DNA of 64,000 nt, from positions 1 through 64,000 of the forward strand of contig NZ_CANLFB010000005.1 in the NCBI RefSeq assembly GCF_947489755.1. The letters are read 5' to 3'. The notes below the pieces were generated by a model, which did not search any database, had not been told where the DNA came from, and saw only the letters and a program-made list of their open reading frames with translations. Positions 9,193-19,064 of the stretch are shown piece by piece. The first letter of the stretch is position 1; each line of letters begins with the position of its first letter. Both the position numbers and the translations under genes were made by a program. This DNA is from an uncultured Psychromonas sp. (GTDB lineage: Bacteria; Pseudomonadota; Gammaproteobacteria; Enterobacterales; Psychromonadaceae).

Positions 9193-10287
9193 TTAGTTAG
9201 CTAAATGATGAAATGAAAGCACCTGATTCCGACCGTTATCTTTAGCTTGATATAGCGCTAAATCAGCTTGTTCGAGTAACACTTTAAGAGATTCAGTCTT
9301 AGTGACATTATAACTCACTCCAATACTTGCAGTACAATCGACTACTTTGCCTTGTGCCGTCGTCAAATCAACATCTTCAATAATACTTCTAATATGCTCA
9401 GCGATCACTTCTGCAGATTTAGGTCCACAATGTGGCAATATAATCGCAAATTCCTCACCACCAATGCGAGCACAAATTTTATTTTCAGGTCCAACTTTCT
9501 GTAAAACATCACTGACTACAATTAAGCACTCATCACCTACAGCGTGACCATATTTATCATTAATATTTTTAAAGTAATCTAAATCTATCAAAAGCAAGCT
9601 ATAGAATTGTTTTCCTTTGTTGCTTTTAATTAATAACTTTTCACCTTGCTGAAAGAAGAAACGACGATTATTTAAGCCCGTTAACATATCTGTTGAGGCT
9701 TGCTCAATAAGCCCTAATTCATGCTTCTCAATTTGCTTACTAAATAAAGTCAGCGCCAATATAATAGCGAACATATCGATCAAAAAAGCCGATTGAGACA
9801 ATAAATGATTCGCAGCATCACTAAATACGTGAAACGGTTTTTCGTTAATCGAATTTTCACAATATAAAAATAATGATGCAGCGACTAAGCTTAAAGTTAT
9901 TTTTAATTTTTTTTCTTTTAACTCAAATAATAATAACGCGCCTATGGGCACTAAAAAATAATAAAAATGAAAACCACTTTCTTGAGTAAAGAAGATATTA
10001 CTACAAATAAACAAGTGCAGCATAATCAAGCAAAAGTACCATGTTTTAGCGGATTTATGGTGGCGGCGATAACTAAAAAAGAATGACAGGGGGTAACCGC
10101 TAGTTAGAACAAGGTTATACAAAGCAACCGTAGGTGCATTTAATATATACATATAACTAGCGGTATAAGCTAACGCAATGAAGATAGTCAACAAGACTAA
10201 AATATTTAACATTCGAGTCTTTTGTACAGCACTTGAATGCTCATTTTTAGTGCCAATGGCGAGTGCAGATGAGAAAAAATCAAACAT
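9193..10287 (-). CDS. membrane diguanylate cyclase (GGDEF domain)
   Basis: A 364-residue protein that should make cyclic di-GMP from GTP. The N-terminal 190 residues hold about six membrane segments with an unassigned sensory role. The GGDEF domain (about 195-360) is intact: DMLTGLNNRRFF, LLIDLDYFKNINDKYGHAVG and the active site RIGGEEFAIILP. The autoinhibitory I-site five residues before GGEEF would need RxxD, but the sequence there is PENK, so product inhibition through that site is probably absent. No EAL domain is present. Confidence 0.93.
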   Translation of the reverse strand: MFDFFSSALAIGTKNEHSSAVQKTRMLNILVLLTIFIALAYTASYMYILNAPTVALYNLVLTSGYPLSFFFSYRRHHKSAKTWYFCLIMLHLFICSNIFFTQESGFHFYYFLVPIGALLLFELKEKKLKITLSLVAASLFLYCENSINEKPFHVFSDAANHLLSQSAFLIDMFAIILALTLFSKQIEKHELGLIEQASTDMLTGLNNRRFFFQQGEKLLIKSNKGKQFYSLLLIDLDYFKNINDKYGHAVGDECLIVVSDVLQKVGPENKICARIGGEEFAIILPHCGPKSAEVIAEHIRSIIEDVDLTTAQGKVVDCTASIGVSYNVTKTESLKVLLEQADLALYQAKDNGRNQVLSFHHLAN

Positions 10288-10350
10288 AATATTCAGCGAT
10301 CTTAAGCATAGAAATCAGGTAAACATTGAAAAACATTAAAAATTAATGAT

Positions 10351-11199
10351 TTATTCACTATCAGACATACGCTCTAGGCGATCTAATTCCTCTTCGCGTG
10401 CTGCATTTATTTCATTTAAAACAGTATCCACATCAGCACTAATTTCTGACTCAATAAATTGACCTGTTAATACTGTTTTAGGGGTTAATTCCCCGGTTTC
10501 AAATATAGCCCAAATCTCATCGCCATAACGGGTAGTAGCAAGGCTAGGAGCAAACTGAGAATAATATTGAGTCATATTATTTACATCACGCAATAACATC
10601 TTCTTGGCATTGTTATTGCCAGCTGCATCAACGGCTTGTGGTAAATCGATGATCACAGGGCCTTCTTCATCTACCAGTACATTAAATTCAGATAAATCAC
10701 CGTGGATAACTCCAACACTTAACATGCGAACAACATAGTCCATCACTTTAGCGTGGTCTGTTAATGCTTTTTCTTCTGTCATTGTGACATCGTTTAAGCG
10801 TGGCGCAGCAAAACCATCGGCGTCGGTGATTAATTCCATGATTAACACACCACCAAAACAACCATAAGGTGTTGGTACTCTAATCCCTGCATCTGCGAAT
10901 TTATAAAGCGCATCAACCTCGGTGTTTTGCCAAATTTCTTCTTGTTGTTCACGGCCAAATTTAGAGCCTTTTTGCATTGCTCTCGCGTTCCGACCATTAC
11001 GGACTTTTCGCCCTTCGTTATATAGAACAGCATTTTTAAAACTACGTTTACTGGCTTCTTTATAAACTTTTGCACAACGCACTTCATCGCCACATTGAAC
11101 AACATAAACCGTCGCTTCCTTGCCGCTCATTAATTGTCGTAAAACATTATCGACAATGCCATCGTCAACTAATGGCTGTATTCTTTTAGGTATTTTCAT
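10351..11199 (-). CDS. RIO1-like serine protein kinase (PA4780 family)
   Basis: A 282-residue atypical protein kinase. It has the flexible nucleotide loop SGKEATVYVVQCGDEVRCAK (about residues 25-44, with catalytic Lys), the hinge MELITDADG, the catalytic loop GVIHGDLSEFNVLV (Asp near residue 170) and the metal-binding IIDLPQAVD. Bacterial members of this family are about 280 residues and their targets are mostly unknown. The gene stands alone. Confidence 0.9.
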   Translation of the reverse strand: MKIPKRIQPLVDDGIVDNVLRQLMSGKEATVYVVQCGDEVRCAKVYKEASKRSFKNAVLYNEGRKVRNGRNARAMQKGSKFGREQQEEIWQNTEVDALYKFADAGIRVPTPYGCFGGVLIMELITDADGFAAPRLNDVTMTEEKALTDHAKVMDYVVRMLSVGVIHGDLSEFNVLVDEEGPVIIDLPQAVDAAGNNNAKKMLLRDVNNMTQYYSQFAPSLATTRYGDEIWAIFETGELTPKTVLTGQFIESEISADVDTVLNEINAAREEELDRLERMSDSE

Positions 11200-11486
11200 T
11201 TATATAATTAAGTTTTCTAATATTTGATTGAGATAGCTGGATGCTAATTAATTTTGTAATCTTATCTAATAAAAACAATAATAGGTCATAATACTATAGT
11301 TAGGTAAATAGATAAGCATTGTTTCTTTTTTATTCGATTATAGTCATTAAAAATAAGCTTTAGTTCATTTAAAATATAAAAAATATATTTTAAATCATTC
11401 GTTTATCTCGATAAGGTTCCACTTGTAACCCAATAGAGACGCATTACGGCGTTTAAGTCACCTTCTAGACAAATTTAAACGACTCA

Positions 11487-12368
11487 CTATTTTTTGTTAC
11501 TACCAAAGACGTTAACTAACGCCCCTAAAATAATTAACATACCACCAATTAATGTCCAAAATGAGGGGATTTCATTAAATATAATCACCCCTAAGATTGT
11601 TGAGAATACAATTTGAACATAAGAAAAAGCACTCACTTTAGCGGCGACTTCTGTTTGCATGGCTTTCGTTAACCCCACCTGCCCCATTTGTGTAAAAATA
11701 CCAACAAATAACAATAAGATTAGCGCTTCAGTATCAGGCATCACAAAATTATCGCCCAATAAAATAATGGATAACGGCAAGGCAATTAATGGAAAGTAAA
11801 AGATAATCACAGAACTGTCTTCACATTTACTTAACCGTTTTACAATGACATAAGCAGTCGCGCTACCTAAGGCGCCTAGTAAAGCAATAAAAACGCTAAA
11901 CCAAGGTAATACCACATCGCTAGTTACTGAGAGGTTCGGTTTAACCATCGCGAATAAACCAAGTAGGCATAATAAAATACAAATCAATGTAGAACGTTGA
12001 ATTCTTTCTTTTAAAAATAAAAACGCCAAAATCGCTGTAAATACAGGATAAAGATACTGTAATAACGTAGCTTCAACTAAAGGCAAGGTAGTCACTGCGT
12101 AGTACACACACAACAATGCCAGCGTCCCCACAACACCACGTGAAATTAATAATATTTTATTATTACCCCAAACTGGTATTTTTTTCCGTTTGATATCGAT
12201 ATAGCTAATAATTAATGACACCAAACCACGTGCAGCAACAATTTCAAACACTGGAATATTGTGAGTACTTACCAACTTTACACTGGCAGTCATTAATGCA
12301 AAGGAAAGTGCTGATAACAGCATAAAGCGTAAACTAATGGACACTGATAAGAAAAATTTTTGAAACAT
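11487..12368 (-). CDS. DMT superfamily transporter (EamA domains)
   Basis: A 293-residue inner-membrane protein with ten predicted helices arranged as two EamA repeats (about residues 15-145 and 155-285). The first repeat contains ALMTASVKLVSTHNIPVFEI and LLQYLYPVFTAILAFLFLKE, typical of the RhaT/EamA drug/metabolite exporters. It ends with VFGSNKK facing the cytoplasm. The substrate cannot be inferred. About 290 bases of AT-rich sequence without a recognisable gene separate it from the RIO kinase. Confidence 0.88.
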   Translation of the reverse strand: MFQKFFLSVSISLRFMLLSALSFALMTASVKLVSTHNIPVFEIVAARGLVSLIISYIDIKRKKIPVWGNNKILLISRGVVGTLALLCVYYAVTTLPLVEATLLQYLYPVFTAILAFLFLKERIQRSTLICILLCLLGLFAMVKPNLSVTSDVVLPWFSVFIALLGALGSATAYVIVKRLSKCEDSSVIIFYFPLIALPLSIILLGDNFVMPDTEALILLLFVGIFTQMGQVGLTKAMQTEVAAKVSAFSYVQIVFSTILGVIIFNEIPSFWTLIGGMLIILGALVNVFGSNKK

Positions 12369-12584
12369 ACTGACACTAATTTGATTAAGAACAATAGAAG
12401 CGTAGTTTATCGTATTCTTAACGATACTAGCTATTTATTTGGACTTTTAATTTCAATATGATGCCTGCTGTTTGCGGGCAAAATTACCTTTTTAAATATC
12501 ATTAAATGCACCTCATAAAACGAACTATTTTAGCAAACATTATCGGTTCAAAATTCAAGCATCATTAAAAATGGAAATATAAAA

Positions 12585-13439
12585 ATGAAAAAACGTTTAT
12601 TACTATTATGCACCATGGCAGTAATACAGCCTGCTTCAATGGTAAATGCTCAACAAGCAACTCATCAAGTATTAGATAAGACAATAGAAACACAACGAGT
12701 TAACCTTAAAAATAATACTCAAAATAAAAATATTGGACCACAGTCTCCTCGAGATATTGATCATATCTCAGGCACAAACCCACAATCCTTCGACATTGCC
12801 CCTGATTATACAAAAATGAATTTATGCAATATCCACTTCCATAAAAATGCAGAACATAAAGGAGGTGAATTTACACAATATGTAGGTAATGGAGACGGCC
12901 AAGGTAATAATAGCGGTTTTAAATATTCAGGCACATTGTCTAAAGCAGAACTAACTCCAACAGACAAAGTGATAGGAAAAAGTGATCATAGCCATTTAGT
13001 ACCAGGTGATACCATTGAAGTACATTACGTTCACTCATCGGCTAACGTTAAACCAGGCCCAACATTAGCTTCTTGTCTTACTGGCACAACGAAACAGCCT
13101 TTATTACGTGTAGAAACGCAAGTCTACGTGCTGGTAAATGATAACAGTGCGCTTAATTTCACTGAGTTGGCCGAAAATGCAGAAAAAGAGGGTTATCAAC
13201 AAGCGTTACACATTCCCAATAACTCAGGAGATGCAGTTCAGTATAGAGGTTCTACAACTGGACCAGGTTATAATGAAGTAGGTTCACCTTACCAAGTGAC
13301 TTGGAATGTTCGCCCTGAAGTACTCAAGGTTGATATAAATACAGTAGATACATGGCTACAAAATAATATATACAATGAAGATCATGCTCATGGCGTTCGG
13401 AACTTGGTGATTAACCCAGACTTGTTGTCTGCAAACTAG
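12585..13439 (+). CDS. delta-class carbonic anhydrase, secreted
   Basis: A 284-residue protein with a clear Sec signal peptide (MKKRLLLLCTMAVIQPASMV then NAQQ, cleavage near residue 22). CNIHFHKNAEHKGGEF (residues 81-96) carries the spaced histidines and Glu expected of the zinc site in delta carbonic anhydrases, the class first described in diatoms (TWCA1). Further family-like segments are HSHLVPGDTIEVHYVHSS and LRVETQVYVLVND. The enzyme would hydrate CO2 in the periplasm or outside the cell. The alpha class has a similar HxHW motif but a different overall sequence. The family call rests on motif memory. Confidence 0.72.
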   Translation: MKKRLLLLCTMAVIQPASMVNAQQATHQVLDKTIETQRVNLKNNTQNKNIGPQSPRDIDHISGTNPQSFDIAPDYTKMNLCNIHFHKNAEHKGGEFTQYVGNGDGQGNNSGFKYSGTLSKAELTPTDKVIGKSDHSHLVPGDTIEVHYVHSSANVKPGPTLASCLTGTTKQPLLRVETQVYVLVNDNSALNFTELAENAEKEGYQQALHIPNNSGDAVQYRGSTTGPGYNEVGSPYQVTWNVRPEVLKVDINTVDTWLQNNIYNEDHAHGVRNLVINPDLLSAN

Positions 13440-13488
13440 TTTTCTATAAGCTAATTGCCTGCAAACTAAAAATATTGTTAACACTTTA

Positions 13489-13540
13489 TAGAAATGAATA
13501 GCCGCCTAGTGAGCACTCACTAAGCGGCTATTCATTTCTA
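13489..13540. terminator. long palindromic terminator between convergent genes
   Basis: A 52-bp inverted repeat runs from TAGAAATGAATAGCCGC to GCGGCTATTCATTTCTA, with 26-base arms matching at 24 positions and almost no loop. It lies between the carbonic anhydrase and syd, which converge. There is no long T tract, so it may act by structure or mRNA protection as well as termination. Confidence 0.7.
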
Positions 13541-13572
13541 GAGCGCTGTTAATATTATTCACTATAAATGGT

Positions 13573-14130
13573 TTAATCTTGAGGTAACACAGGTGTTAAT
13601 TTACTTAAAAACTCACTTAAAGACTCGGCTAATATTGATTCCTGCTTTTTGCCTAACGTCTCTAATTGTACTTGACCCGTTTCATTCAAAATTGAAATGA
13701 CTTGTAACTCATCGCTACAAGTCGCAATAAACATAGAAGCCGGTTTTTTAAGACGTTTTTGCATCATAAAATGCGCAATCATATTTTCTTGTAACATTAA
13801 AAAATCTTGCTCATTCCAGACTTGAATTAACTCAATAGGATGACCTTCAAATTCACAACTAATATGTTCACTATAAGCACTACAAAATAAATCCTCTATC
13901 GATGGATGTAATGTCACCTCAAGCGCTTCCTCAATATTACTTAAGGTTGCTTTTTTATCTCGAACAAGGGCTTTCCAAGTGATATTTTGATCGACAACAT
14001 CGCCAATTTGGCAAGGAGAAACCCACTTTTCATCAAATGCTTGAGTCGGTAAAGTCTGATAAGTTGACTGCCATAATTGTTGATAACGTTGATGCAAAGC
14101 AAATAGTTCAATTTGGATATCTGTATTCAT
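13573..14130 (-). CDS. syd: SecY-interacting protein Syd
   Basis: A 185-residue acidic cytosolic protein close in length to E. coli Syd (181). The conserved opening (residues 8-45, including LHQRYQQLWQ and KWVSPCQIG) and the central YSEHISCEFEGHPIELIQVW match the family. Syd binds the SecY translocon and is thought to monitor or remove faulty SecYEG complexes. It is divergent from queF, the same neighbourhood as in E. coli (syd/queF), which supports orthology. Confidence 0.92.
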   Translation of the reverse strand: MNTDIQIELFALHQRYQQLWQSTYQTLPTQAFDEKWVSPCQIGDVVDQNITWKALVRDKKATLSNIEEALEVTLHPSIEDLFCSAYSEHISCEFEGHPIELIQVWNEQDFLMLQENMIAHFMMQKRLKKPASMFIATCSDELQVISILNETGQVQLETLGKKQESILAESLSEFLSKLTPVLPQD

Positions 14131-14236
14131 AGCTCGAATAATTCTTCTTTTTAGTTACAATACGGCATATTGTAACGATTCAGGCAGTGTTGTCTTGTAT
14201 TTATAACAAACCTTGCCTTTTAAAATGAGAAATACC

Positions 14237-15094
14237 ATGTCAGATTCAAATTTATACAACCAAAGCGATGCCTTAAAAAACCTATCATTAGGTAAAGTCA
14301 CGGAATATAAATGCCATTATGATAATTCACTATTGCAAGCAGTTCCTCGCAGTTTAAACCGTGATGAATTAGGATTAAAGGCTACGTCTTTGCCTTTTTA
14401 TGGTGTTGATTTATGGAATATTTATGAGCTTTCTTGGTTAAATAAAAAAGGTAAACCTGTTGTTGCAACTGGCGTAGTTAAAGTACCTTATGACAGTGAA
14501 TTTTTAATTGAATCAAAATCGTTTAAATTATATCTAAATAGTTTCAATCAAAGTCGTTTTGATTCGGTAGAGGCCGTACAAGAAGTACTAAGTCAAGATC
14601 TTAGCCATTGTGCAACTAAACCCGTTGAAGTGACGCTCAACGCTACATTAGATAACATAACGGATACGCTAGGCACATTCACAGGCGTTAATTTAGACGA
14701 ATTAGATATTGAAGTGTCGGAATACCAACTTTCTCCTGCGCTTTTAAAAGATATCAGCTTAGAGGAAACAGTAACGGAAACGTTATACTCTCATCTGTTA
14801 AAATCAAACTGCTTGATCACCAGTCAGCCTGACTGGGCAAGTGTTGAAATTAGCTACACAGGTAAACAGTTAGATCGTGAGAAATTACTTCGATATTTAA
14901 TCTCTTTCCGCCAACATAATGAATTTCATGAACAATGTGTAGAACGCATATTTTGTGATTTAATAGCTCATGGTTCATTAACATCATTAACGGTTTATGC
15001 GCGATATACTCGTCGAGGAGGACTAGATATCAATCCTTTACGAAGTACTTCAAGATCACCGTCAATCAAAAATGTCCGCTTAATAAGACAGTAA
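14237..15094 (+). CDS. queF: NADPH-dependent 7-cyano-7-deazaguanine reductase QueF
   Basis: A 285-residue enzyme that reduces preQ0 to preQ1 in queuosine tRNA modification. It is the long, two-domain (tandem T-fold) YqcD type. The QueF motif ESKSFKLYLNSFNQ lies at about residues 93-106, and the catalytic Cys is in KSNCLITSQPDWASV (about 193-207). The start at 14237 is chosen over 14213 because GAGA lies seven bases upstream and the protein then opens MSDSNLYNQSDALKNLSLGK as in homologues. No preQ1 riboswitch is apparent upstream. Confidence 0.95.
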   Translation: MSDSNLYNQSDALKNLSLGKVTEYKCHYDNSLLQAVPRSLNRDELGLKATSLPFYGVDLWNIYELSWLNKKGKPVVATGVVKVPYDSEFLIESKSFKLYLNSFNQSRFDSVEAVQEVLSQDLSHCATKPVEVTLNATLDNITDTLGTFTGVNLDELDIEVSEYQLSPALLKDISLEETVTETLYSHLLKSNCLITSQPDWASVEISYTGKQLDREKLLRYLISFRQHNEFHEQCVERIFCDLIAHGSLTSLTVYARYTRRGGLDINPLRSTSRSPSIKNVRLIRQ

Positions 15095-15179
15095 CGTTAA
15101 TTTTGCTATCATTAAACTTGCGACAAGCAATATTTAAATAGCGATAAGATTCCATATCTTAATAGGGTTTAAAGTAATA

Positions 15180-17381
15180 ATGAATTTTTTTTCACGTGCA
15201 CTTTTAAGTGGCTTACTACTTTCTATTAGTCATTCCGCATCAGCTATCGGGCTAGTGGATACAATGATCCCTGCTTCAATAAAAAAAAGCTATGAAACAC
15301 GTCAACTTGAGCCTTTAACCTGCATAAAATCAGTCACTCAATTTATAGACAAAGTCGCAGCACTGCCCCCACCGGTAAATACTCGAAGCAGTGAAAACCT
15401 ACTAACTAACAATAAAAGAGTGCCTAATAATGCCCCGACGCATTTATTAGCGTCTTGCTATATTGAATTAGAGGACTATGAGAAAAGCTTAGCATTGTTA
15501 ATGCCGCTGTTGAAAAACCCGAGTGTTACCCCTGACGAAATTAGAACGTTAAATTTAATCGCCAGTGAAATACCAGAGTCAGAGCGTCCACAATTAAGTA
15601 ATGAAACCCTTATTAATATGATGCGAAACGCACTTAAATTAATAGAGGGAGAAAAACGTAAGAACAAAAACCATTTAGGTGACATTTTAAATTTATCAAT
15701 CACTAAATTGGCACTAGAAACACATCAATATAAGTTGGCAAATCAATCACTCAGTAAAGTGAAAAAAAGCCTAAAAAACTCTAAAGAAACAGAGCTATTA
15801 GCTTGGTTAGCTTATTTTTATGGCCACTATTATGACCAGATAAATCAACAACAGCTATCAATAACTAACTTTCAAAATGCTAACTCAATGGCAGACAAAC
15901 TAAAGCTGATTAAATTAAGCAGCTTGGTAAAAGAAAGTTTATCTAACCTATACCAGCAGAAGCATCGCTATAAACGAGCAATCGACTTCGCGAGCCAACG
16001 AGTAGAGTTGTTATTACCGACAGAAAACTATGTCGAACAGGCTGATAGCCTATTAAAATTTGCCATTTTAAAGCGTCAAAATAAAGAATTTAATCAATCT
16101 TTAATTTATTTATTTAATGCGATGGAATTGGTAGAAAAAAAACATAAAACCTTACTTGCTTATATTTATTTAGAGTTGGGCCGTACTTATGCATCAATCC
16201 CTTTTGACCTTGAAAAAAATACAGATCTTGCACAGAAGTACTTACAAAATGCACGCCATCACTTTCAAAAACTCAATAAATTAGAACAACAAACAGAAAG
16301 TATCTTATTGTTAGCGCAACTCAATATCCGTAGCCAAGATACAGGCCTCGCTATTTTACAGTTAGAGAATGTGCTTAACCTTGCCAAAGATAACTTTCCA
16401 GAGTTACGTGTAAAAGCATTTGAAATGCTGGCATTAAGTTATGAACTATCGGGTGATCACCAACAAGCAAACTTCCATTTTAAAAACTTCCACTCTTTGC
16501 AAAACGCTATCAAAGAGAAGTTATTTGCTTTACAACAATTAAAAATCAACGAACAATTTCAACTTATTGAGCAAACTCAACAACAGATCCAATTAGAAAC
16601 AAAAAATAATGAGTTATTATTAAAAAATAATCGTTTTAAAAATATTGCATATGTTACGACTCTATTATTATTAGTCTCATTTTTAATTATCTTTGTTTTC
16701 TTACGTCGTACTAAGAAATTAGTTATTTCAGAGCAGAGCGCACGTAAGAGGTTACAATCACACCCACGCACTAAATTGCCATCACACCGAGCACAAGTTC
16801 AAGATGACAATCTTCAATACCAAGGTAAACCACTTTTTTATGCGTTGGTGCATATCCCCTTCTTAAGTAACTTAAATGGTTCAAAGGGATTATTTAGCTC
16901 AGAGAAAATAGAAGTCGCTTTAGGCGAAGAATTAAAAGCTAATTTTTCACAACATACATTAGTGACGCAAGTTAGAGATAACCAGCTATTATTTATTTCA
17001 GAGCAAGCTCACCATGGTGAAGCGAAGAAGTTTGCACAAGACATTGAAGCGTTTTTTCATTCTTTTGCAGAATCCTATTCACTTGATGGACAAGTCGCCA
17101 GTGGTGTTGTTGCTTTTCCTTTCTTAAACAACGTTTCACGGGCCATTGCCCCAGAAAGGATGCTTAACTTAACAAGCCTAGCATTATTTGGTGCATGCCA
17201 AATTAGAGAAGCTGTAGATGAAAGTAGCTGGTTAGAGTTATATGCAATTGAAAAAATTCAACCTGCATTCTTTGATGGTGACTTGTGGATACTGGGTCAA
17301 GCAGGTATCGATAAAGGAATTGTAAAATTAAAAAGTAGTCATCCAGGTACTACAATTAATTGGCCAGAGTTAAATCGTTAA
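15180..17381 (+). CDS. TPR-repeat membrane protein with degenerate GGDEF domain
   Basis: A 733-residue protein. It has a signal peptide (residues 1-22, ending SASA), a periplasmic helical region rich in TPR-like pairs (about 50-450), a coiled coil (about 450-485), one membrane helix (about 487-507, YVTTLLLLVSFLIIFVFL) and a cytoplasmic domain of about 200 residues. That domain aligns by pattern with GGDEF: DxLTxLPNR is HPRTKLPSHRA, and the GGDEF loop is replaced by VRDNQLLFIS. It therefore cannot make c-di-GMP and may instead sense periplasmic signals or partner the cyclase encoded next. The intergenic gap to that gene is about 90 bases. Confidence 0.75.
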   Translation: MNFFSRALLSGLLLSISHSASAIGLVDTMIPASIKKSYETRQLEPLTCIKSVTQFIDKVAALPPPVNTRSSENLLTNNKRVPNNAPTHLLASCYIELEDYEKSLALLMPLLKNPSVTPDEIRTLNLIASEIPESERPQLSNETLINMMRNALKLIEGEKRKNKNHLGDILNLSITKLALETHQYKLANQSLSKVKKSLKNSKETELLAWLAYFYGHYYDQINQQQLSITNFQNANSMADKLKLIKLSSLVKESLSNLYQQKHRYKRAIDFASQRVELLLPTENYVEQADSLLKFAILKRQNKEFNQSLIYLFNAMELVEKKHKTLLAYIYLELGRTYASIPFDLEKNTDLAQKYLQNARHHFQKLNKLEQQTESILLLAQLNIRSQDTGLAILQLENVLNLAKDNFPELRVKAFEMLALSYELSGDHQQANFHFKNFHSLQNAIKEKLFALQQLKINEQFQLIEQTQQQIQLETKNNELLLKNNRFKNIAYVTTLLLLVSFLIIFVFLRRTKKLVISEQSARKRLQSHPRTKLPSHRAQVQDDNLQYQGKPLFYALVHIPFLSNLNGSKGLFSSEKIEVALGEELKANFSQHTLVTQVRDNQLLFISEQAHHGEAKKFAQDIEAFFHSFAESYSLDGQVASGVVAFPFLNNVSRAIAPERMLNLTSLALFGACQIREAVDESSWLELYAIEKIQPAFFDGDLWILGQAGIDKGIVKLKSSHPGTTINWPELNR

Positions 17382-17472
17382 TAATTAAGAGAGTTAAATT
17401 TGACTTATCACACTTGTAGTTACCCTTTAACTAATTGATAATTAACGGCGCATTATTAAAAGGAATCAGCTA

Positions 17473-18936
17473 ATGGCATCATCTATCGCAATAGTTCGAT
17501 TATTGCAGCAATTATTAAAACGAAATCATCGTCAAAACAAAACGATTGATAAGTACCAAGTTAGGTTTTTAAAAAAATTGCAGTCAGCTTCAACAATAGA
17601 AGCTGAAATAGAACTTTTTGATGAATATAGCCAACAGCTTGAAACCATTCCAAATAATTTAGAAGATAAGCTTTTAGAAGGTCATTTAGTTTCTCGCCAA
17701 TCTCAAGCTCAATTACAACAAATACAATCACTTTCAGGTTCAATTAAGAGCAGAATTGAAGAGATGAGAGATGATTCTGAGCCTTATACTGTTATTGAAT
17801 ACCACTCAGAATTAAAAGAACTGATTAAAATCTATCAGCGAGCGGTGATTGAGCTCAGTAAAAAGGCCATGAAACCTACTATCGATAATAAGGAAGACGT
17901 TGAGTTTATTAACGATGAACTGCAATTACTTATTCTTGAGTTAGATGTGGGTCAAGCGTTCGTCAAAAAGCTTGATCAAGTTCGTCTTAATATCTGTAAT
18001 GAAAGCGACCCCTTTAGCCTTCCACACCATTGTTTGGAAGTGATCACTATCATTATTGATAGTACTCGTGAGGAGCGACGATCTTCTCGCCATTTTCTAT
18101 ACACGCTAAATGATAGCTTAACGCAGTTTTATTTAAACTTTGCTCAGACATTAAAAATAACTGAAAACGACTTTGAGAAGCAAAAAGAAGCTTTTGTAAC
18201 CATTAAAAACAATGCCCAAAAATTAAAAGAAAATAGTGAAAAAGAACAAACGATTGAATCTTTGCGTAAACAGATTGCTCAATATGCGACTAATGTAGAA
18301 GAAGCGATGGCCGCACAAGAAAAACAACAAGAAGAAAAATTTCGTTGTAAATTTCAAGGTATGGTTAGACAGATCAAAGAGTTGCAAAATGAAACTCAAA
18401 GCTACCAAAAAACACTTAAACAACAAAATAAACAATTACATATTGATTTCTTAACTAAAATCCCTAACCGAGCAGCTTGGAGTGAGCGTTTAAAAATTGA
18501 AGTAACACGTTTTAAACGTTATAAAAACACACTTAACATTGCCATTATCGACATTGATAAATTCAAATCAATCAACGATAGTTTTGGGCATTTAGCCGGC
18601 GATAAAGTACTTAATGTGATTGCACAAACGTTGCAGAAATCTATTCGTAATGCTGATTATATTGCACGTTACGGTGGTGAAGAGTTTGCTTTGTTATTAC
18701 CTGAAATATCTCCAGTCCAAACAGAGTTGGCGTTAAATAAATTACGTGATCGCATTAAAGCGATCCCTTTTCAATTTAAAAAAGAAAATTTATCGATTAC
18801 GATTTCTATCGGTTTCACCACATTTTTACTTTCAGATAGTGCAGATGATGCATTTGAGCGTGCTGATACCGCTTTATACCAAGCTAAAAATACAGGTAGA
18901 GATCAGGTTGTATTTTTACAGAAAGACAGTGAGTAA
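17473..18936 (+). CDS. soluble diguanylate cyclase with long coiled-coil N-terminus
   Basis: A 487-residue cytosolic protein. Residues 1-320 are helical and strongly coiled-coil in the last part (IESLRKQIAQ through QKTLKQQNKQ). The GGDEF domain (about 325-485) is complete: DFLTKIPNRAAW, IIDIDKFKSINDSFGHLAG and RYGGEEFALLLP. The I-site is present as RNAD five residues before GGEEF, so product feedback is likely, unlike the cyclase at 9193-10287. It lies just downstream of the TPR/degenerate-GGDEF protein and is probably co-expressed. Confidence 0.93.
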   Translation: MASSIAIVRLLQQLLKRNHRQNKTIDKYQVRFLKKLQSASTIEAEIELFDEYSQQLETIPNNLEDKLLEGHLVSRQSQAQLQQIQSLSGSIKSRIEEMRDDSEPYTVIEYHSELKELIKIYQRAVIELSKKAMKPTIDNKEDVEFINDELQLLILELDVGQAFVKKLDQVRLNICNESDPFSLPHHCLEVITIIIDSTREERRSSRHFLYTLNDSLTQFYLNFAQTLKITENDFEKQKEAFVTIKNNAQKLKENSEKEQTIESLRKQIAQYATNVEEAMAAQEKQQEEKFRCKFQGMVRQIKELQNETQSYQKTLKQQNKQLHIDFLTKIPNRAAWSERLKIEVTRFKRYKNTLNIAIIDIDKFKSINDSFGHLAGDKVLNVIAQTLQKSIRNADYIARYGGEEFALLLPEISPVQTELALNKLRDRIKAIPFQFKKENLSITISIGFTTFLLSDSADDAFERADTALYQAKNTGRDQVVFLQKDSE

Positions 18937-19064
18937 GTGTTAACTATAAGTAATTAGAATATATTAATGTAGTTTTATTTCAATTATTTAGAATAAATCA
19001 GCGCTTTTAGGTGGCTTCTCAATCTAACTAAGTTAGTCTTAATAGACAGTTATAAGGAGAAGCT

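Noticed and set aside
10842..11105. An 87-codon minus-strand frame within the RIO kinase gene
   Set aside because: It overlaps the kinase in another register; the kinase motifs fix the true frame.
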